Numbered from the stretch's first letter, positions 41,064 through 49,782 are shown. The stretch: 64,000 nucleotides of DNA from Bacteroidota bacterium (GCA_023423715.1 JAFAFC010000039.1:62001-126000), one strand, 5' to 3'. The notes: a model not told the origin generated them from the sequence alone. A program made the numbers and translations.

Positions 41064-41468
41064 ATGAAGATAATACCCTATACACAGTACTTTGCGCTAT
41101 TTTTAGCCTTCATCGGAAGCTTTCTTCCTTTAGTGCATGTTCCAATTTTGGGAAATTGGAATTTTTGGGAAACCGATCATTATTTAGCAATTAGTTTTTG
41201 GGCTATTTGCTTATTGTGTTTGTTAGGAATTGTATTTCAACATTCGAAAGTCGTGAGGATAGGAGCTGTTCTGCTCTTAGTTCACATGGCTTTTAGTATG
41301 TATGCCGTTCGCTATCAAACCAACGATTTCTTTTCCTTTATTCCTATTGCTAAGTTGAAGAATCTTGCGACGGGAATGGTGAGTTTAAAATGGGGCTGGC
41401 AAGTAATCTTGATAGGTGCAGTTGTCTTATTATTTTCCTCATTTTTCAAACAAAAAAAGATTAATTAA
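41064..41468 (+). CDS. Small four-helix membrane protein of unknown function
   Basis: I do not recognise this 134-residue protein. It shows four hydrophobic segments (about residues 6-24, 40-56, 64-80 and 110-127) and a short basic tail ending KQKKIN, so an inner-membrane protein with both ends inside is likely. The frame is open from 41022, but that region lies within the preceding terminator, so the ATG at 41064 is chosen; TATCTTGG at 41043 is a one-mismatch -7 box. The thiolase gene begins 4 bases after its stop, so the two are an operon; whether they share a function is unknown. Confidence 0.75.
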   Translation: MKIIPYTQYFALFLAFIGSFLPLVHVPILGNWNFWETDHYLAISFWAICLLCLLGIVFQHSKVVRIGAVLLLVHMAFSMYAVRYQTNDFFSFIPIAKLKNLATGMVSLKWGWQVILIGAVVLLFSSFFKQKKIN

Positions 41469-41472
41469 GAAT

Positions 41473-42654
41473 ATGAAAGAAGTTTTCATCGTATCGGCAG
41501 TAAGAACGCCGATGGGAAGTTTTATGGGAAGTTTATCTTCCGTGCCTGCACCACAATTGGGGACTGCAGCAATTAAAGGAGCTTTAGAAAAAATTAGCCT
41601 AGACCCGAATACTGTTCAAGAAGTGTATATGGGAAATGTAATCCAAGCAGGAGAAGGTCAAGCACCAGCGAGACAAGCTGCTTTAGGAGCAGGTTTATCC
41701 AACGAAACGCCTTGTACAACCGTAAATAAAGTGTGTGCTTCGGGTATGAAAGCCGTAATGATGGGCGCTCAAGCGATTAAAGCTGGTGATGTTGACGTTA
41801 TCGTTGCTGGTGGAATGGAAAATATGTCTCGTATTCCGCATTATTTAGATGGAAGAAATGGAGTGAAATTGGGTGAAATCAAAATGCAAGACGGAATGCT
41901 TCGCGATGGTTTACTTGATGCTTTCCACGGACAGCATATGGGAAATTTTGCAGAGAAATGTGCGTCGAAATATGAGTTTTCAAGAGAAGATCAAGATCAA
42001 TTTGCGATTCAATCGTACAAAAGATCAGCACAAGCTTGGGCGGATGGAAAATTTGCGAATGAAGTAGTTCCGGTTTCGGTTCCTCAAAGAAAAGGAGATC
42101 CTGTAATCTTTGCTGAAGACGAAGAATATAAAAATGTAAAATTCGATAAAATTGGTTCGTTGCCACCGGCTTTCCAAAGAGATGGCGGAACGGTAACAGC
42201 AGCGAATGCTTCAACGATTAACGATGGAGCTTCGGCGTTAATTTTAGTTTCCAAAGAAAAAATGGAAGAACTTGGATTGAAACCTTTAGCAAAAATCGTT
42301 TCGTATGCGGATGCAGCGCAAGAACCAGAATGGTTTACAACAGCGCCTGCAAAAGCGCTTCCAATTGCTTTGAAAAAAGCGGGATTGCAGGTTTCTGATA
42401 TTGACTTTTTCGAGTTCAACGAAGCGTTTTCTGTAGTTGGTTTAGCGAATAACAAAATCTTAGGTTTAGATGAAACTAAAGTGAATGTGAACGGTGGTGC
42501 GGTTTCTTTAGGTCACCCACTGGGAAGTTCAGGTTCTAGAATCATCGTAACATTGATTAACGTTCTAAAGCAGAACAACGGAAAATACGGTGCAGCAGCA
42601 ATCTGCAACGGTGGTGGAGGAGCTTCTGCCATTGTGATTGAGAACATGGCATAA
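41473..42654 (+). CDS. Acetyl-CoA C-acetyltransferase (thiolase)
   Basis: A 393-residue degradative/biosynthetic thiolase that condenses or cleaves acetoacetyl-CoA. The nucleophile Cys88 (VNKVCASGMKA), the catalytic His348 (GGAVSLGHPLGSSGSR) and Cys378 (AICNGGGGAS) sit at almost the same numbers as in the well-studied Zoogloea enzyme. The frame is open from 41416 inside the upstream gene; ATG 41473 starts the family N-terminus KEVFIVSAVRTPMG. It may feed the mevalonate route to isoprenoids (see the GHMP kinase gene) or short-chain fatty-acid metabolism. Confidence 0.94.
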   Translation: MKEVFIVSAVRTPMGSFMGSLSSVPAPQLGTAAIKGALEKISLDPNTVQEVYMGNVIQAGEGQAPARQAALGAGLSNETPCTTVNKVCASGMKAVMMGAQAIKAGDVDVIVAGGMENMSRIPHYLDGRNGVKLGEIKMQDGMLRDGLLDAFHGQHMGNFAEKCASKYEFSREDQDQFAIQSYKRSAQAWADGKFANEVVPVSVPQRKGDPVIFAEDEEYKNVKFDKIGSLPPAFQRDGGTVTAANASTINDGASALILVSKEKMEELGLKPLAKIVSYADAAQEPEWFTTAPAKALPIALKKAGLQVSDIDFFEFNEAFSVVGLANNKILGLDETKVNVNGGAVSLGHPLGSSGSRIIVTLINVLKQNNGKYGAAAICNGGGGASAIVIENMA

Positions 42655-42676
42655 GCCAATTTTCATAAAAATACAG

Positions 42677-42727
42677 CCATTAAGCATAATTCACGATTAT
42701 TTTCGTGTTTATCTTAATGGTTTTTTT
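42677..42727 (+). terminator. Terminator of the thiolase operon
   Basis: An outer 8-bp stem (CCATTAAG 42677-42684, CTTAATGG 42713-42720) and an inner 5-bp stem (CACGA/TCGTG, 42692-42696 and 42703-42707) are followed by seven T residues. Confidence 0.8.
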
Positions 42728-42734
42728 ATTTTTG
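42727..42734 (+). promoter_or_regulatory. -7 box of the UMF1-type transporter gene
   Basis: TATTTTTG, a perfect TAnnTTTG, lies 19 bases before the ATG at 42754 and starts at the last T of the terminator tract. Confidence 0.6.
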
Positions 42735-42753
42735 TTTAAACAATTTTTGAAGA

Positions 42754-44241
42754 ATGTCTGAGACAAACGATGCTTTGGCGCAAAAGAATATCAAGAATAA
42801 CCCGAAAATAATGAAGGCTTGGGCCACATATGACTGGGCAAATTCGGTGTATTCATTGGTAATTACATCTACTATTTTTCCTATTTATTATACGATTCTT
42901 ACAACCAAATTCAACAAAAAAGAATTTGTGGAAGCGGCTAATGAGTATCAGGAAATTCCAGTACGACACATGATTAAAATCTTCGGAGAACATTATGAAC
43001 CCGATGCCGTTTTAAGTTTTTCGTACGCCATTTCATTCTTTTTGGTTGTTTTGATTTCCCCATTTTTATCCTCTTTGGCGGATACAATTGGGAACAAAAA
43101 ATCTTTCCTTCAGTTTTTCTGTTATTTGGGAGCGACATCTTGTATGGGATTAGCTTTGTTTACAGGGATGGAAAACGTCTTTTTAGGTTTATTATTTAGT
43201 ATTACAGCCAGTGTCGGCTTCTGGGGGAGTTTGGTTTTCTACAACTCCTTTTTACCCGATATTGCGACGCCTGATAAGCAAGATTCACTTTCTGCAAAAG
43301 GCTATATTTATGGGTATGTGGGATCGGTTGTTTTGTTGATTATTTGTTTGTTTTTAATACAAGGAATAACGACAGACCCGAAACAGCAAAATATTATGAT
43401 CCGAATTACATTCCTACTGACAGGAGCTTGGTGGTTTGGTTTTTCTCAATATACGTTCAAAAACTTACCTCAGTTTGGAAATGTTAGTGATAAATTACCA
43501 AAGGATTTGGTCCTACTTAATTACAAGAATATTTTCAAAAGACACGAGGAACAAGGCGGTTTTTTTGAAGTTTTAAAAGATAATATCAGCTTTTACATCG
43601 ATGTAGCCAAAGAGAGTTTTAGAGAACTTTTTAAGGTTGGAAACAAACTTTTTGCAAATCGAAATTTAAAATTCTTCTTATCCAGTTTCTTCTTTTATAG
43701 CGTTGGGATGCAAACGATTTTCTTAATGGCAACGCCTTTTGGAAGTACGATGGTTTTTCCAAAACAGGAAGATAAATACAAGTTGATTATCACGATTTTG
43801 GTCATCCAGATCATTGCAATTTTTGGCGCTTTCATTTTCTCTAAATTGTCGAAACGAATCGGAAATAAAAACGTAATTTCCATTGCTGGAGTTATTTGGA
43901 TTGCATGTTGTTTATCAGCTTATTTGTTGAAGAAGGAAAACCCTAACATGCAAATGCAGTTTTACATTTTGGCAGGTTTTATCGGTTTAGTTATGGGCGG
44001 TTTGCAAGCGATGTCACGTTCTACGTATTCAAAATTATTGCCAGAAAATTCTATGGAAAATACCACGTTTTTCAGTTTTTATGATGTATTAGAAAAATTG
44101 GCAATTATTTGTGGAATGCTTATTTTCACGGTGTTTATTCAGAAATTTGGAAACATGCAATATGCATTTATTGCAATGTCTATATTCTTTGCGTTAGGAA
44201 TTCTTCTTATTCGATTTGTGGTTATTAAAAATCACAAATAG
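42754..44241 (+). CDS. UMF1 family MFS transporter (Atg22-like)
   Basis: A 495-residue 12-helix major facilitator. The N-terminal WATYDWANSVYSLVITSTIFPIYY and the central KGYIYGYVGSVVLLI are the marks of the UMF1 family, which includes the fungal vacuolar amino-acid effluxer Atg22. Substrate in bacteria unknown. A hydrophilic loop of about 70 residues (from about 250) separates the two halves. Its position between the thiolase and mevalonate-type kinase genes gives no clear hint. Confidence 0.87.
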   Translation: MSETNDALAQKNIKNNPKIMKAWATYDWANSVYSLVITSTIFPIYYTILTTKFNKKEFVEAANEYQEIPVRHMIKIFGEHYEPDAVLSFSYAISFFLVVLISPFLSSLADTIGNKKSFLQFFCYLGATSCMGLALFTGMENVFLGLLFSITASVGFWGSLVFYNSFLPDIATPDKQDSLSAKGYIYGYVGSVVLLIICLFLIQGITTDPKQQNIMIRITFLLTGAWWFGFSQYTFKNLPQFGNVSDKLPKDLVLLNYKNIFKRHEEQGGFFEVLKDNISFYIDVAKESFRELFKVGNKLFANRNLKFFLSSFFFYSVGMQTIFLMATPFGSTMVFPKQEDKYKLIITILVIQIIAIFGAFIFSKLSKRIGNKNVISIAGVIWIACCLSAYLLKKENPNMQMQFYILAGFIGLVMGGLQAMSRSTYSKLLPENSMENTTFFSFYDVLEKLAIICGMLIFTVFIQKFGNMQYAFIAMSIFFALGILLIRFVVIKNHK

Positions 44242-44291
44242 GAAAATGTAATTTATGGTGCGATTATTGTATCTTATTGGCTGATTTTTAG

Positions 44292-44299
44292 TAATTTTG
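44292..44299 (+). promoter_or_regulatory. -7 box of the GHMP kinase gene
   Basis: TAATTTTG followed by C, 18 bases before the ATG at 44318. A TTG at 44267-44269 lies 22 bases upstream, slightly far for the -33 element. Confidence 0.58.
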
Positions 44300-44317
44300 C
44301 AACAAAATAGTAACTAC

Positions 44318-45244
44318 ATGACCAACCCTTTATTCTACGCAAAAATTTTACTTTTCGGTGAATACGGAATTATCGAGGATTCCCAAGGTCTTACCTTGCC
44401 TTATAGCTTCTACAAAGGGACTTTGAAGTTTTCAAAAGACTTTTCAGATTTTGAAAAGAAATCCAATGAGCATTTACAGCGCTACGCTGAATATTTGGCT
44501 GATTTGGAACTTCCAGAAAATTTCAAGTTAAATGTTTCCGCTTTCAAGAAAGATATTTCGAAAGGATTATTTTTCGATTCGAATATTCCGCAAGGATATG
44601 GAGTAGGAAGTTCAGGAGCTTTGGTTGCTGCTATTTTTGAAAAATATTCGTTTACAAAACGAACTCCAGACGAAATCTCAAAAGACGAATTAAAAGAACT
44701 AAAAAAGGTTTTCGGGAAACTAGAAAGTTATTTCCACGGAACCAGTTCAGGAATTGATCCGTTGATTTGTTATATGAACCTTCCTATCCTTATCGAAAAT
44801 CGTGAAAACGTTGATAAGGTGAACATTCCGCAAGGAGAGCAAGGAAAAGGAGCCATCTTTTTAATTGACTCAGGTATGGTAGGTGAGACAGGACCAATGG
44901 TTCAGATTTTCTTTGAAAAAATGAAAACTGAAGGTTTCCGCAAAACGATGAAAGAAGAGTTTATCCGCTACAATAATGCGTGTATTGATGCATTTTTGAA
45001 AAAAGAGATGAATCCGTTTTTCAGAAACTTGAAAAAACTATCTGTTTGGGCATACGAACATTTCAAACCGATGATTCCGGAAAGCATTTACAATGTTTGG
45101 AAAAAAGGTTTGGATACCAATGCGTATTATTTAAAACTTTGTGGTAGCGGTGGTGGAGGCTATATCTTAGGTTTTACCAAAGATTATGACCAAGCCGAAA
45201 AAATGCTCGAAGGTTTTCAAAAAGAGGTGATCTATCGATTTTAG
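44318..45244 (+). CDS. GHMP kinase, probable mevalonate kinase
   Basis: A 308-residue GHMP-superfamily kinase, the type annotated in Flavobacteriales as mevalonate kinase, which phosphorylates mevalonate with ATP. Motif 1 is AKILLFGEYGII near the start, motif 2 (ATP loop) is PQGYGVGSSGALVA at 91-103, and motif 3 is LCGSGGGGYILGF near the end. The ATG at 44318 follows the promoter box; the open frame from 44297 begins inside it. A UbiA prenyltransferase gene lies 39 bases downstream, which supports an isoprenoid role. The family is diverse and the substrate is inferred. Confidence 0.83.
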   Translation: MTNPLFYAKILLFGEYGIIEDSQGLTLPYSFYKGTLKFSKDFSDFEKKSNEHLQRYAEYLADLELPENFKLNVSAFKKDISKGLFFDSNIPQGYGVGSSGALVAAIFEKYSFTKRTPDEISKDELKELKKVFGKLESYFHGTSSGIDPLICYMNLPILIENRENVDKVNIPQGEQGKGAIFLIDSGMVGETGPMVQIFFEKMKTEGFRKTMKEEFIRYNNACIDAFLKKEMNPFFRNLKKLSVWAYEHFKPMIPESIYNVWKKGLDTNAYYLKLCGSGGGGYILGFTKDYDQAEKMLEGFQKEVIYRF

Positions 45245-45283
45245 TTACTATCCTCGAATTTCTAAAACATAAAACTCAGCTGC

Positions 45284-46180
45284 ATGAATCAAAATAAAAA
45301 TTTGATTTATCGATTCTCGCAATTCATCAGTTTGCTGCTGGGAGCACGTTTTTTTGTTTTAATATTTTTCACTTTCGGACTTTACGTTTCTACGTTTTTC
45401 TTGTTCAATCAGGAAGAAAGTTTGAGAAGTTTCGTCTTTGATATCAAAGTTCATGGTATCATTTTTTGTTCGTTGTTGAGCATCGCCGCAGGTGGATTAA
45501 TCAATCAGTTTTACGATCTCGAAAAAGATAAAATTCAGAAACCTTTTCGTTCTAAGTTACAGAGTTTTTTGAAACAGAAATATTTTCTGTACATGTACGT
45601 TATTCTTAATGCGGTTTCGTTGAGTATTGCGGCTATTTTGTCGTGGCGAATTTTTGTTTTTTTCCTTATTTATCAATTTGTGATGTGGTTTTACAGCCAT
45701 AAATTGAGCAAGATTTTCATTGTCAATAACCTTACGTACGTTTCTTTGTCGCTATATCCATTTTTTGGATTATTGGTGTATTATCAACACTTTTCGTGGA
45801 AATTATTCTGGATGGCCGCTTTTCTATTTCTGCTTTTGTGGATTATTGATATCATGAAAGACATCTTAACGATGCGTCCCGACAAGCTTTTTGGCTATTC
45901 AACGATACCGTTAAAGATTGGAATAAAGAAAACGACCATTGTGATTTCGATTCTTTTAGTTTTGAATGCGCTTGTTGCTTATTTAGTTGTGGTTTTTGCG
46001 CCAAGATTTAATTTCGTTGTCATTTATTTTAGTCTTTCGGCTTTAGTTTTAGCAGCGTCGTTATGGCCCGTTTTTTACTTCAGAATCAAACGTATTTTTT
46101 GGCTAATGAATGTACTTAGATTCTGGATTTTTATTGGAGTTATCTTTTTACTTTTAAACGGAATCTTCGAGAAGTTTTAA
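45284..46180 (+). CDS. UbiA family prenyltransferase
   Basis: A 298-residue membrane enzyme with about nine helices that joins a polyprenyl diphosphate to an acceptor. The first aspartate motif is NQFYDLEKD (Asn74, Asp78, Asp82), the second DIMKDILTMRPDK. Flavobacterial homologues next to mevalonate kinase genes are labelled geranylgeranylglycerol-phosphate geranylgeranyltransferase, but the acceptor (lipid, quinone or heme precursor) cannot be deduced. Probably co-transcribed with the GHMP kinase gene, linking precursor supply and use. Confidence 0.88.
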   Translation: MNQNKNLIYRFSQFISLLLGARFFVLIFFTFGLYVSTFFLFNQEESLRSFVFDIKVHGIIFCSLLSIAAGGLINQFYDLEKDKIQKPFRSKLQSFLKQKYFLYMYVILNAVSLSIAAILSWRIFVFFLIYQFVMWFYSHKLSKIFIVNNLTYVSLSLYPFFGLLVYYQHFSWKLFWMAAFLFLLLWIIDIMKDILTMRPDKLFGYSTIPLKIGIKKTTIVISILLVLNALVAYLVVVFAPRFNFVVIYFSLSALVLAASLWPVFYFRIKRIFWLMNVLRFWIFIGVIFLLLNGIFEKF

Positions 46181-46184
46181 AATA

Positions 46185-46213
46185 AAAAAGCCGAAGATAG
46201 ACTTCAGCTTTTT
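46185..46213. terminator. Bidirectional terminator between ubiA-like and dsbA-like genes
   Basis: A stem of 7 plus 4 bp with one C-A mismatch (46185-46196 and 46202-46213, loop ATAGA) has an A-run on one side and a T-run on the other, between convergent genes. Confidence 0.8.
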
Positions 46214-46233
46214 AAAATTTGTTTTGCTATTTT

Positions 46234-46938
46234 TTAGTTGCAATTTCCATCAATATCGCACGAATCTCCTTCGTTGATAATTTTCAAACCAGAATCTCCC
46301 GCTTTAAATTCGCCGTAGGATTTTTCTAAAACTTCTAAAAACAACGCTTCAGGTTGCGCTCCAGAAACCGCGTATTTATCATTAAAAATAAAGAACGGAA
46401 CACCGCGAATTCCAAGATTATTCGCCATTTGAATATCTTGATTTACGGCAAATTTAAAATCATCCGATTCAATTCCGTTAAGAACTTCTTCTTTCGAAAT
46501 TCCAGCTTTTTCACCCAATTCAACCAAAACAGAAGGATCATCAACATTTTGACCATTCAAAAACTGTGCTTCAAAAAGCAGCTCTTCCATTTCATTGGCT
46601 TTTCCTTTGGTTTTTGCTAATTGAAGAAGCATTTGGGAACGAAACGAATTAGCTACTTTGGATTCATCAAAATTAAAATCAATCCCAACCGCTTTTCCCG
46701 ATTGAATTAAATGTTCGTGCATTCCTTTGATTTGATCCAAAGAAAGTCCTTTAATCTCTGCCAAAAACTCGTATGGATCTTTTTCAGGTTGGGTAACAAT
46801 CGTAGGATCCAATTGGAAACTATGCCAATTTACTTCGATGTTTTTTGTATCAGGAAATTGAGCCAATGCATTTTCAAAATTTCGTTTTCCGACAAAACAA
46901 AACGGACAACGAGTGTCACTCCAAATATCTACTTTCAT
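46234..46938 (-). CDS. DsbA family oxidoreductase (FrnE-like)
   Basis: A 234-residue cytoplasmic thioredoxin-fold protein of the FrnE branch of the DsbA family. The CPFC redox motif is at Cys11-Cys14 right after the first strand; a helical insertion follows, and GIRGVPFFIFN carries the cis-proline loop. No signal peptide. The C-terminal extension has two further cysteines (DSCDIDGNC). FrnE of Deinococcus acts in oxidative-stress tolerance; a similar role is possible. A TACCTTTG box lies upstream. Confidence 0.9.
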   Translation of the reverse strand: MKVDIWSDTRCPFCFVGKRNFENALAQFPDTKNIEVNWHSFQLDPTIVTQPEKDPYEFLAEIKGLSLDQIKGMHEHLIQSGKAVGIDFNFDESKVANSFRSQMLLQLAKTKGKANEMEELLFEAQFLNGQNVDDPSVLVELGEKAGISKEEVLNGIESDDFKFAVNQDIQMANNLGIRGVPFFIFNDKYAVSGAQPEALFLEVLEKSYGEFKAGDSGLKIINEGDSCDIDGNCN

Positions 46939-46955
46939 TTTTTCTAAATTTTACA

Positions 46956-46963
46956 CAAAGGTA
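46956..46963 (-). promoter_or_regulatory. -7 box of the FrnE-like gene
   Basis: The minus strand reads TACCTTTG (perfect TAnnTTTG), 17 bases before the ATG. Confidence 0.6.
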
Positions 46964-47089
46964 GGTGTTTTGATTTCCCTTTGCATTGATATAGGTCAAG
47001 ACTTGCATTTGTTTATAAACCTAATTTCGTTTCAAAATTATAGGAAATACGAGATATTTTTAGAATTCAGTTTATCTTTACAGCCGCTT

Positions 47090-48298
47090 ATGAAAATGAA
47101 AAACAAACAAGCCGCCATCGGTTTTATCTTTATCACCATGCTCATCGATATTACGGGATGGGGAATTATTATTCCTGTAATCCCGAAATTGATTGAGGAG
47201 TTAATTCATGCTGATATCAGCGAAGCTTCTAAATATGGAGGTTGGCTGAGTTTTGCGTATGCTTTTGTGCAGTTTGTTTTCTCGCCAATTGTTGGAAATT
47301 TGAGTGATAAATACGGCCGACGTCCGATTATTCTGATTTCCTTGTTTGGTTTTGCGGTCGATTATGTCTTTTTGGCTTTGGCTCCAAGTATTTGGTGGCT
47401 TTTTGTTGGTCGAATTATCGCCGGAATAACGGGTGCAAGTATTACAACGGCAAGTGCTTACATTGCTGATATTTCGACAGATGAAGATCGAGCAAAGAAT
47501 TTTGGACTTATTGGTGCAGCTTTTGGGGTTGGGTTTATTATTGGTCCTGTAATCGGTGGTTTGCTTGGTGCTTATGGACCTCGAGTTCCGTTTTACGCGG
47601 CGGCTGTATTGTGTTTTATCAATTTTATTTACGGTTATTTTATTCTTCCCGAGAGTTTACCTCAAGAAAAAAGACGTCCTTTCGATTGGAAACGTGCGAA
47701 TCCTGTAGGTTCATTCAAATTTTTAAGAAAACATCCACAGCTTTCTGGTTTAATTACAGCTTTGGTTCTCATTTATATTGGAGGGCATGCCGTGCAAAGT
47801 AACTGGAGTTATTTCACCATGTACGAATTCTCTTGGGACGAAAAAATGGTTGGGATTTCTCTTGGTGTAATGGGATTGGTGATTGGTTTGGTGCAAGGCG
47901 GTTTAATCCGTTGGACAACACCTCGTTTGGGAGATTATAATAGTGTTTACGTTGGTTTGGCTTTGTATGCCTTTGGAATGTTGTTATTTGCTTTTGCTAC
48001 GGAAAGTTGGATGATGTTTGCTTTTCTTGTTCCATACTGTTTGGGTGGGATTTGTGGCCCATCATTGCAGTCTATTATTACAAAAGCGGTTCCTGCGAAT
48101 AGTCAGGGAGAATTGCAAGGTGCTTTAACAAGTTTAATGAGTGGGACTTCTATTATTGGACCGCCATTAATGACACAGTTGTTTTATTATTTCACGCATG
48201 ATGAAGCGCCTATGAAATTTCCTGGAGCGCCATTTTTCCTAGCCTTTATCTTGTTTGTTATTAGTATTTTTCTAGTTCGGCGAACTTTTAAAGCATAA
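47090..48298 (+). CDS. Tet-like MFS drug:proton antiporter family protein
   Basis: A 402-residue 12-helix transporter of the DHA1 family, close in pattern to TetA-type exporters: LIDITGWGIIIPVIPKL in TM1, motif A GNLSDKYGRRPIIL, and antiporter motif C GAAFGVGFIIGPVIGGLLG. The frame is open far upstream (46913), but the ATG at 47090 (MKMKNKQAAIGF) gives the family N-terminus and follows a TATCTTTA box at 47073. Such chromosomal copies are common in this phylum and do not by themselves show tetracycline resistance. Confidence 0.88.
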   Translation: MKMKNKQAAIGFIFITMLIDITGWGIIIPVIPKLIEELIHADISEASKYGGWLSFAYAFVQFVFSPIVGNLSDKYGRRPIILISLFGFAVDYVFLALAPSIWWLFVGRIIAGITGASITTASAYIADISTDEDRAKNFGLIGAAFGVGFIIGPVIGGLLGAYGPRVPFYAAAVLCFINFIYGYFILPESLPQEKRRPFDWKRANPVGSFKFLRKHPQLSGLITALVLIYIGGHAVQSNWSYFTMYEFSWDEKMVGISLGVMGLVIGLVQGGLIRWTTPRLGDYNSVYVGLALYAFGMLLFAFATESWMMFAFLVPYCLGGICGPSLQSIITKAVPANSQGELQGALTSLMSGTSIIGPPLMTQLFYYFTHDEAPMKFPGAPFFLAFILFVISIFLVRRTFKA

Positions 48299-48356
48299 TT
48301 GTATTAAAATCATCTTAAAAATGATTTTTTTGATTTATTTAATTTAGAAACTTTTG

Positions 48357-48364
48357 TACTTTCG
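48357..48364 (+). promoter_or_regulatory. Possible leaderless promoter of tatA
   Basis: TACTTTCG (one mismatch to TAnnTTTG) followed by CAGT and the ATG at 48369. Confidence 0.48.
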
Positions 48365-48368
48365 CAGT

Positions 48369-48704
48369 ATGGAATTGAGTATTGGTGAAATGTTGTTGAT
48401 TGCCTTGGTAATCATCGTGTTATTCGGCCCAGATAAACTACCGTCTATTGCCCGTGATTTAGGACAAGGAATGCGCAAAATGCGTGGTGCGGTAGAAGAT
48501 ATCAAAACAGAAATTATGAAGGAAACGGATAATCCGGTTTCTGAAATCAAAAAAGAGATTGAAAAGGTAAAAGATGCCGCAAAAGATTTCAATCCGATGA
48601 GTCAGTTTAATGATGTGAAAAATCCGTTGGATGACGTTGCTGATGAAACAGCAAAACTAAAACCTCAAGACGACATAACTCACGAAGGCCCTGTAAGTAG
48701 ATAA
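48369..48704 (+). CDS. tatA: Sec-independent translocase protein TatA/B type
   Basis: A 111-residue single-span protein of the twin-arginine translocase, which exports folded proteins. One N-terminal helix (MLLIALVIIVLFGPDKLP) ends in the conserved FGPDKLP hinge, followed by the amphipathic helix IARDLGQGMRKMRGAVED and a long charged tail. TatA and TatB are hard to separate by sequence; length and the tail would fit either. The first in-frame ATG (48354) is rejected in favour of 48369, which gives the family start MELSIGEMLL. A PAP2 phosphatase gene begins 8 bases later. Confidence 0.88.
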   Translation: MELSIGEMLLIALVIIVLFGPDKLPSIARDLGQGMRKMRGAVEDIKTEIMKETDNPVSEIKKEIEKVKDAAKDFNPMSQFNDVKNPLDDVADETAKLKPQDDITHEGPVSR

Positions 48705-48712
48705 TTGATACG

Positions 48713-49282
48713 ATGTACGAACTAATTCAGGAAGATAAAGCATTATTGATCTATCTCAATAATTTTGGAAACAAAACGTTTGATCCTTTTTGGATACTTA
48801 TTTCCGAAGTTTGGATCTGGATTCCGTTCTATTTTATTTTAGCGTACTTGCTTTTCCGAAATTTCAAACTCAACTCCTTAATTTTCATTTTCATTTTCAT
48901 TGCTTTAGGCGTAACGGTTTCTGACCAATTGGCCAGCATTTTCAAACATGGAATTATGCGTTTTCGCCCGTGTCATGATCCAACTATTGATGGTTTGGTT
49001 CGTGAAGTAAAATGTGGTGGACGATTCGGATTTTATTCTGCGCACGCTTCCAATACATTTTTCTTAGCAACGTACATTTCCATTTTGTTGAAGAACAAAA
49101 TCAAAGCTTTACCATACATCTTATTCGTGTGGGCAGCTGTGGTTTCCTATAGCCGAATTTACTTAGGCGTCCATTTTCCAATGGATATTTTGTTCGGAGC
49201 TTTAATAGGGTTTTTCCTTGGAGGATTTTTTGCGACATTGGCTAAGAACGTCATCGCCAAGCAGTATTTCAAGAAAAATTAA
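48713..49282 (+). CDS. PAP2 family membrane phosphatase
   Basis: A 189-residue membrane protein with about five helices and the three PAP2 motifs: KHGIMRFRPC (K-x6-RP), FYSAHASNTF (PSGH-like) and SRIYLGVHFPMDI (SRx5Hx3D). Members dephosphorylate undecaprenyl diphosphate, phosphatidylglycerol phosphate or lipid A; which applies is unknown. It follows tatA by 8 bases, so they share a transcript. Its last 4 bases overlap the end of rlmH on the opposite strand. Confidence 0.88.
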   Translation: MYELIQEDKALLIYLNNFGNKTFDPFWILISEVWIWIPFYFILAYLLFRNFKLNSLIFIFIFIALGVTVSDQLASIFKHGIMRFRPCHDPTIDGLVREVKCGGRFGFYSAHASNTFFLATYISILLKNKIKALPYILFVWAAVVSYSRIYLGVHFPMDILFGALIGFFLGGFFATLAKNVIAKQYFKKN

Positions 49283-49752
49283 TCGTTGTGATACGGCTTT
49301 CCCGCTAGTATTTGATGTGCTCTGTAAATTTGTTCTACAATAAATAAGCGTACCATTTGGTGAGTAAATGTCATTTTAGAAAGTGCCATTTTTTCGTTGG
49401 CTTTTTGATAAATTTCATCAGCAAAACCATAAGCGCCACCAATAACGAGTTGAATTCGTTTAACCGAATTTCCCATGTGGAAATCTAGTTTTTGAGCAAA
49501 TTCGCGACTGGTGAATTGTTTTCCCTTTTCGTCCAAAATGATTAGATAATCGCCAGGTTCAAAATGATTCAGAAATAATTTGGCTTCTTCTTTTTTGATT
49601 TGATCTGGACTTAGATTTTTAGAATTTTTGACATCTGGAATCTCCACCATCTCAAAATTCCAATGTTTTGGAAGCCTAGGAAGGTAATAATTGATTAAAT
49701 TTTTGATTTCTCGATCATCTGTTTTACCAATGCAGAGCAAATTGATTCTCAT
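49279..49752 (-). CDS. rlmH: 23S rRNA (pseudouridine1915-N3)-methyltransferase
   Basis: A 157-residue SPOUT-fold enzyme that methylates pseudouridine 1915 in helix 69 of 23S rRNA in 70S ribosomes. The knot region is recognised by LIILDEKGKQFTSREFA, VIGGAYGF (SAM-binding loop) and the C-terminal end KMTFTHQMVRLFIVEQIYRAHQI followed by GKPYHND. Length is normal. It is convergent with PAP2, overlapping by 4 bases, and divergent from yihY with back-to-back promoters. Confidence 0.95.
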   Translation of the reverse strand: MRINLLCIGKTDDREIKNLINYYLPRLPKHWNFEMVEIPDVKNSKNLSPDQIKKEEAKLFLNHFEPGDYLIILDEKGKQFTSREFAQKLDFHMGNSVKRIQLVIGGAYGFADEIYQKANEKMALSKMTFTHQMVRLFIVEQIYRAHQILAGKPYHND

Positions 49753-49756
49753 TTTA

Positions 49757-49777
49757 TATCTTTGTTATGCAAATATA
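49757..49777. promoter_or_regulatory. Overlapping divergent promoters of rlmH and the YihY gene
   Basis: TATCTTTG at 49757-49764 faces the YihY gene; on the other strand TATATTTG at 49770-49777 faces rlmH. The two perfect -7 boxes are 5 bases apart, so the polymerase footprints must overlap and only one can be filled at a time. Neither has a clear -33 TTTG. Confidence 0.6.
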
Positions 49778-49782
49778 GAGCA

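Noticed and set aside
47090..48298. Acquired tetracycline-resistance gene
   Set aside because: Base composition matches its neighbours, no mobile element is near, and Tet-like MFS proteins are common core genes.
49767..49778. Tiny ORF (ATG CAA ATA TAG) just after the YihY promoter box
   Set aside because: Three codons only, and it coincides with the rlmH promoter box on the other strand; chance is the simpler explanation.
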